Shown here piece by piece: positions 60,535 through 64,000 of a stretch of DNA of 64,000 bases. A model generated the notes under the pieces. That model had not been told where the DNA came from. It ran no database searches and saw only the letters and a list, made by a program, of their open reading frames with translations. Made by a program: the position numbers and the translations under genes. The stretch comes from Lytechinus pictus. Its lineage: Eukaryota; Echinodermata; Echinoidea; Temnopleuroida; Toxopneustidae. Where the stretch lies: NCBI RefSeq assembly GCF_037042905.1, contig NC_087246.1, positions 33,598,001-33,662,000 of the forward strand, given 5' to 3'. The first letter of the stretch is position 1; every line of letters starts with the position of its first letter.

Positions 60535-61913
60535 GGGTGTCTGGAAAACGAAGACCGAAGACCGGGGACTCATATCACACTCGTGTGAAAGCGTTTGTAG
60601 TTCACGCCCAGTGTGTACAAAGCAGTGCAAAGTGTGTACAAAACACGCGCGCGGGTTAGAATGGACTTTGGACCTTGCCCCGACACATGTTCTCCCATTG
60701 ACAATGCACGGGTCCCCGGTCTTCGATCTTCGTTTTCCAAACCCGTTGTTGGGTGTCTGGAAAACGAAGACCGAAGACCGGGGATCGCATTCGTTTAGCT
60801 AAGATACCACTTATAAATGTCATTATGAAGGCCTCTATTATTCAGCTCAAATTCAAGAATATTCTGATCTAGAATACATTAATGTCACTAATTGGCTAAT
60901 AATGAAGTCATGTTAATTGCTTGTGTCAATAAATAGTATAGTTAGACCAGTTGAAGCGGGATAGGTCTCCCATTTTACACCACTATTCCACTGAGACAAG
61001 TAACAAACTCCAGTAATCAATCAGACCAGTTTCAAATTTCCAGTTAGAGGTTAACTCTAGACCAGTAATTTCAGACCAGTTTAATTCTTAACTGGTCCAG
61101 TAAAGTGAACTCGACCAGTTAGACCAGTATGCCGTTTTTCCATTTTCCAGAATTACATTCTGTGAACTGGTTTTTCCTTCTTAATTGGCTGACATTAATT
61201 TGCAATTTTACTACCATTGACATAACGCATGTCTCCGGTCTTCGGTCTTCGTTTTCCAAACCTGTTGTTGGGTGTCTGGAAAACGAAGACCGAAGACCGG
61301 GGATCGCGTCAATTCGTCTAGCTAAGATAGGCCTATAATATTCAGCACCAGTTTAAGAATATTCTGATCTTGGATACGTCATCAGCTATGATTGGCTGCG
61401 GATAAGTTATGGTTATTTGTGTGAATTTCGTTATCAGCTAGGGCATGATATTAAGGATAACGTACATATTTCACCCACGGAATTCAGCCATTGCAATTCT
61501 GAAAACTGTCATAAAACTGAAAACTTGCATACAATACACCTCATACTGCGCAATCACGTACAAGCAGACTCAACTCAACTGGCGTTTGCAACCGATTTAC
61601 TACCATTGACATTACGCATGTCCCCGGTCTTCGGTCTTCGTTTTCCAAACCTGTTGTTGGGTGTCTGGAAAACGAAGATCGAAGACCGGGGACCCGTGCA
61701 TTGTCAATGGGAGAACATGTGTCGGGGCAAGGTCCAAAGTCCATTCTAACCCGCGCACGTGTTTTGTACACACTTTGCACTGCTTTGTACCATGGACCTA
61801 TTACGAATAGGTCCATGTTTGTACACACTTCGGGCGTGAACTACAAACGCTTTCACACGAGTGTGATATGAGTCCCCGGTCTTCGGTCTTCGGTCTTCGT
61901 TTTCCAGACACCC
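60535..61913. mobile_element. Fold-back element with 9-bp target duplication (Mutator-like)
   Basis: Begins GGGTGTCTGGAAAACGAAGA and ends with its complement, TCTTCGTTTTCCAGACACCC. GTATTTATA flanks both sides exactly (60526-60534 and 61914-61922). The inverted arms extend about 190-240 bp inward through GTGTGAAAGCGTTTGTAG, TTAGAATGGACTTTGGACC and CCATTGACAATGCACGGG. The middle holds three copies of an inverted-repeat junction (GGTCTTCGTTTTCCAAACC then GTTGTTGGGTGTCTGGAAAA; near 60716, 61235 and 61624), splitting it into tandem units that share TAGCTAAGATA and AAGAATATTCTGATCT. A 9-bp duplication and long arms fit Mutator-type elements. No transposase. The + strand frames at 60611-60802 and 61417-61749 and the - strand frame at 61541-61828 only read the arms. 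Confidence 0.85.
61784..61824. mobile_element. Ultrashort palindrome with 7-bp target duplication inside the fold-back element
   Basis: A perfect 27-bp palindrome at 61791-61817 (arms CATGGACCTATT and AATAGGTCCATG around ACG) lies between TTTGTAC at 61784-61790 and 61818-61824. The opposite arm of the host element keeps the uninterrupted site: GTACAAA occurs once at 60615-60621 in otherwise matching sequence. This directly shows the palindrome and one TTTGTAC are an insertion. Confidence 0.9.
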
Positions 61914-61922
61914 GTATTTATA

Positions 61923-64000
61923 TTATATCCAGCTAACTTTACAGTTTGGGGATTTTAAGTAAACTTATTGCTGCAACCATCTCGATCGTAGATGGCAGTA
62001 TAATTAAAAATACTTCGTATTCTTAACAAATATACCAACGACTAAATCGAGTTAAATTGTTACTAAACCGAATAAATCTTGCTAAGATTAAAAGGTGTTT
62101 GCGTCTGTGTGAGGGACTTGCTGTGATAAAACCTTGGATTATTGAACAGTTTTAGGAGCTGAAGGGAAAGAGAAGACTTCCTGATGAATCATCATTAGAA
62201 AGGAGGGCATCTGGATTTTTTCATAAACGCACCTCTTTTTACCCCAAAACGTAGGCCTATACTCGTGTTCAAAATGATTTTCGCGAAGAAGCTCTTTTCC
62301 AAATTATCATGACTGGTTTTAATGTTTATCATGTCAACTGTATATTATGTTCCACGCGGAACGGTTTTCAAGGTGGGGGCTGAGCCAAAAGTGGGGGGGC
62401 TGACCATGCAAAAAATCACAATCGTATGGTCATTTTTACGTTTTTGTACATGAATTTGGAAAAAAGTGGGGGGGGGGGCTGAAGCCCCCCGCAGCCAACC
62501 CCCCCCCCCCCCGCTTCCGCGGCCCTAGTAATGGAAATCAGTCTTTGAAACTGTTTTGGCTTTTTTACCGTGTATATCTTACCAATATTAGAGGCGCCAT
62601 CAACATTTTAGTGAGCTCCAGGTTTTTTGGTATAGAGAAACTACAGATAAATGCTCTTTGAAGAGGATAAGATATGTTTCAATACAAAGCATCTGATTTT
62701 TTACAAGCATGATCTCAAAATTATATCAAGGAAAGGATAAATTGTTGATATCCATAAATGTTCTATCAACAATGAAAAGGATCAATTAATTGGGATCTTA
62801 ATACAGATTTAGGCCTATGTATATATGATATACGACCATGATATTTCTTAAATTAAAGAGTAAAATCAACCTTCGATAATTTTGTAATAGACATACATGC
62901 AACCATAGTGAGCAAAATCTAACGCGACAAGATATACCTACCATATTCCAAATCAAATGTTTCCTCCTTTACAAGATCTGAAGGCGGCACATCACGAAGG
63001 CTTGAAAGACACCCTCCAACAGCTCCCGAAGTGTTGAGTATTCCTAGTCTATTACCCCCAATCGGGACTGATCCTCATACCTCTTTCACACCTATATAGG
63101 GAACATAATGCTCCGACTTCAACCAAAGAGCACAAAATATGGTAATAGATTTGATTTGTGTGGATTATGGAGTTGGCAATTAATTAGTTAGGAAGAGGGT
63201 GAAGGAAATTAGCTAATGAAGAAAAAATGTCACCTGTAAGGTTTACATAGGGCGATGATACATGAGCATGTGCAGAATATACGGAGCACGAATGTTTCAT
63301 CATTCATCTCAACATTCGTCGTTATTATTATCATCGACAGTAAACGTGTTCATCTGTGTGTGTAAACTTCAAGTCAGATGACTGATAGGAGCACTGTGTT
63401 TGAAGTTGAGACAAGCTAATTTCCGAAGGGGATGTGGATGTTGTGCAGGGATAAATATAGATTCATGTTTCGTGAATTTGCCAATTCTCACTACGCTGTA
63501 TAAGGGACTCTTAGGTATCATTATCAATGTTTTACCTCTCGATCCCTTTTGCTTTGAAATATTGGAAAGTGCAAAGCAAAAATGTTTTCGCACTGTCTAC
63601 AGCAGTAGCAGTTTTCGTGATATTATACGAATGCTTTTGGAGTAATGATATGACGTTAGATAATGTTTTTTAATCGAAAGGCATTTTTTAAAACCATCAT
63701 CATTAAAAATCCATGAAATAATATGAAACATTATTTTTGTAAGTGTGTGTGTGTGAGGGTGATGGAGATTTTGCGTGACCGTGAGGGGCTGTGTGAGCGT
63801 GTGTGTGTGTGTGTTTGTCGATGCATACATGTATATTCGACAGGAAGGTCGCGATTAGACTAGCTACATCAAGTGGTCATTTGGAATCAACTTAAGTACT
63901 AAGGCGTCGAACGATGGCGTAACTCAAGATCATAAAATTTGCAGCGGGATTTCCTACAGGCCTTCAACAACTGAATGGTCCTTCTAATTGCCCCTGTCTT
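61923..64000. other. Gene-free end of window
   Basis: No exon recognised. G- and C-homopolymer runs at 62380-62512 include GGGGGGCTGAAGCCCCCC, able to form a hairpin, followed by CGCTTCCGCGGCCC. A GT-rich tract lies at 63735-63815. The frame at 63400-63645 has no motif I know. Confidence 0.45.
63735..63815. repeat. Imperfect (GT)n tract
   Basis: Several GTGTGTG runs separated by short unique sequence. Confidence 0.85.

Noticed and set aside
60611..61828. Several 60-110 codon frames on both strands sharing peptide segments
   Set aside because: They read the inverted arms and internal junctions of the fold-back element. The shared peptides mirror the repeated DNA.

Overview
This is animal nuclear DNA, most likely from a marine deuterostome. 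An echinoderm such as a sea urchin is my best guess, but this is inferred from style and not proven. The evidence is AT-rich non-coding sequence, genes split by GT-AG introns, many microsatellites, and a dense population of miniature inverted-repeat elements (MITEs), LINE tails and a tRNA-derived SINE remnant. Nothing looks bacterial, plasmid or phage.

Only two real genes are visible, on the + strand as a tandem pair. Both encode classical short-chain dehydrogenases/reductases of the retinol dehydrogenase 8 / 17-beta-hydroxysteroid dehydrogenase 1 type. Gene 1 (29442-33767) has four coding exons of 265, 180, 94 and 346 nt that join into an intact 294-residue protein. Gene 2 (38170-40937) has the same architecture (265+30, 180, 94, 328 nt), but a 30-bp insertion in exon 1 brings an in-frame TAA. 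The insertion is a short palindrome plus a duplicated target site.

Layout. 1-29 kb: gene-free, with simple repeats, scattered MITEs, a LINE 3' end (22.7-23.6 kb), a badly decayed LINE reverse transcriptase (26.6-27.6 kb) and a minus-strand LINE tail (28.2 kb). 29-41 kb: the dehydrogenase pair, with MITEs in introns and between the genes. 41-53 kb: another LINE 3' end, a long AGT-type trinucleotide array beside a SINE fragment, more MITEs and a hairpin-forming minisatellite. 53.1-60.3 kb: two copies of a 3.4-3.7 kb non-autonomous DNA transposon, the second inserted inside the right terminal repeat of the first with a TAA target duplication. 60.5-61.9 kb: a fold-back element with a 9-bp target duplication (Mutator-like). 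62-64 kb: no gene seen.

The most interesting signal is a set of three tiny palindromes (20, 23 and 27 bp) with arms of the form CATGGACCTA, each flanked by a 7-8 bp direct repeat. One breaks gene 2. Another has its uninterrupted site preserved in the opposite arm of the same element. Their variable length suits excision scars of a P-like DNA transposon whose body has left. The second most interesting signal is the interior of the 3.4-3.7 kb transposon, which repeats clustered AGGTCA half-sites in DR1, DR4 and near-IR2 spacing, the spacing read by nuclear receptors.
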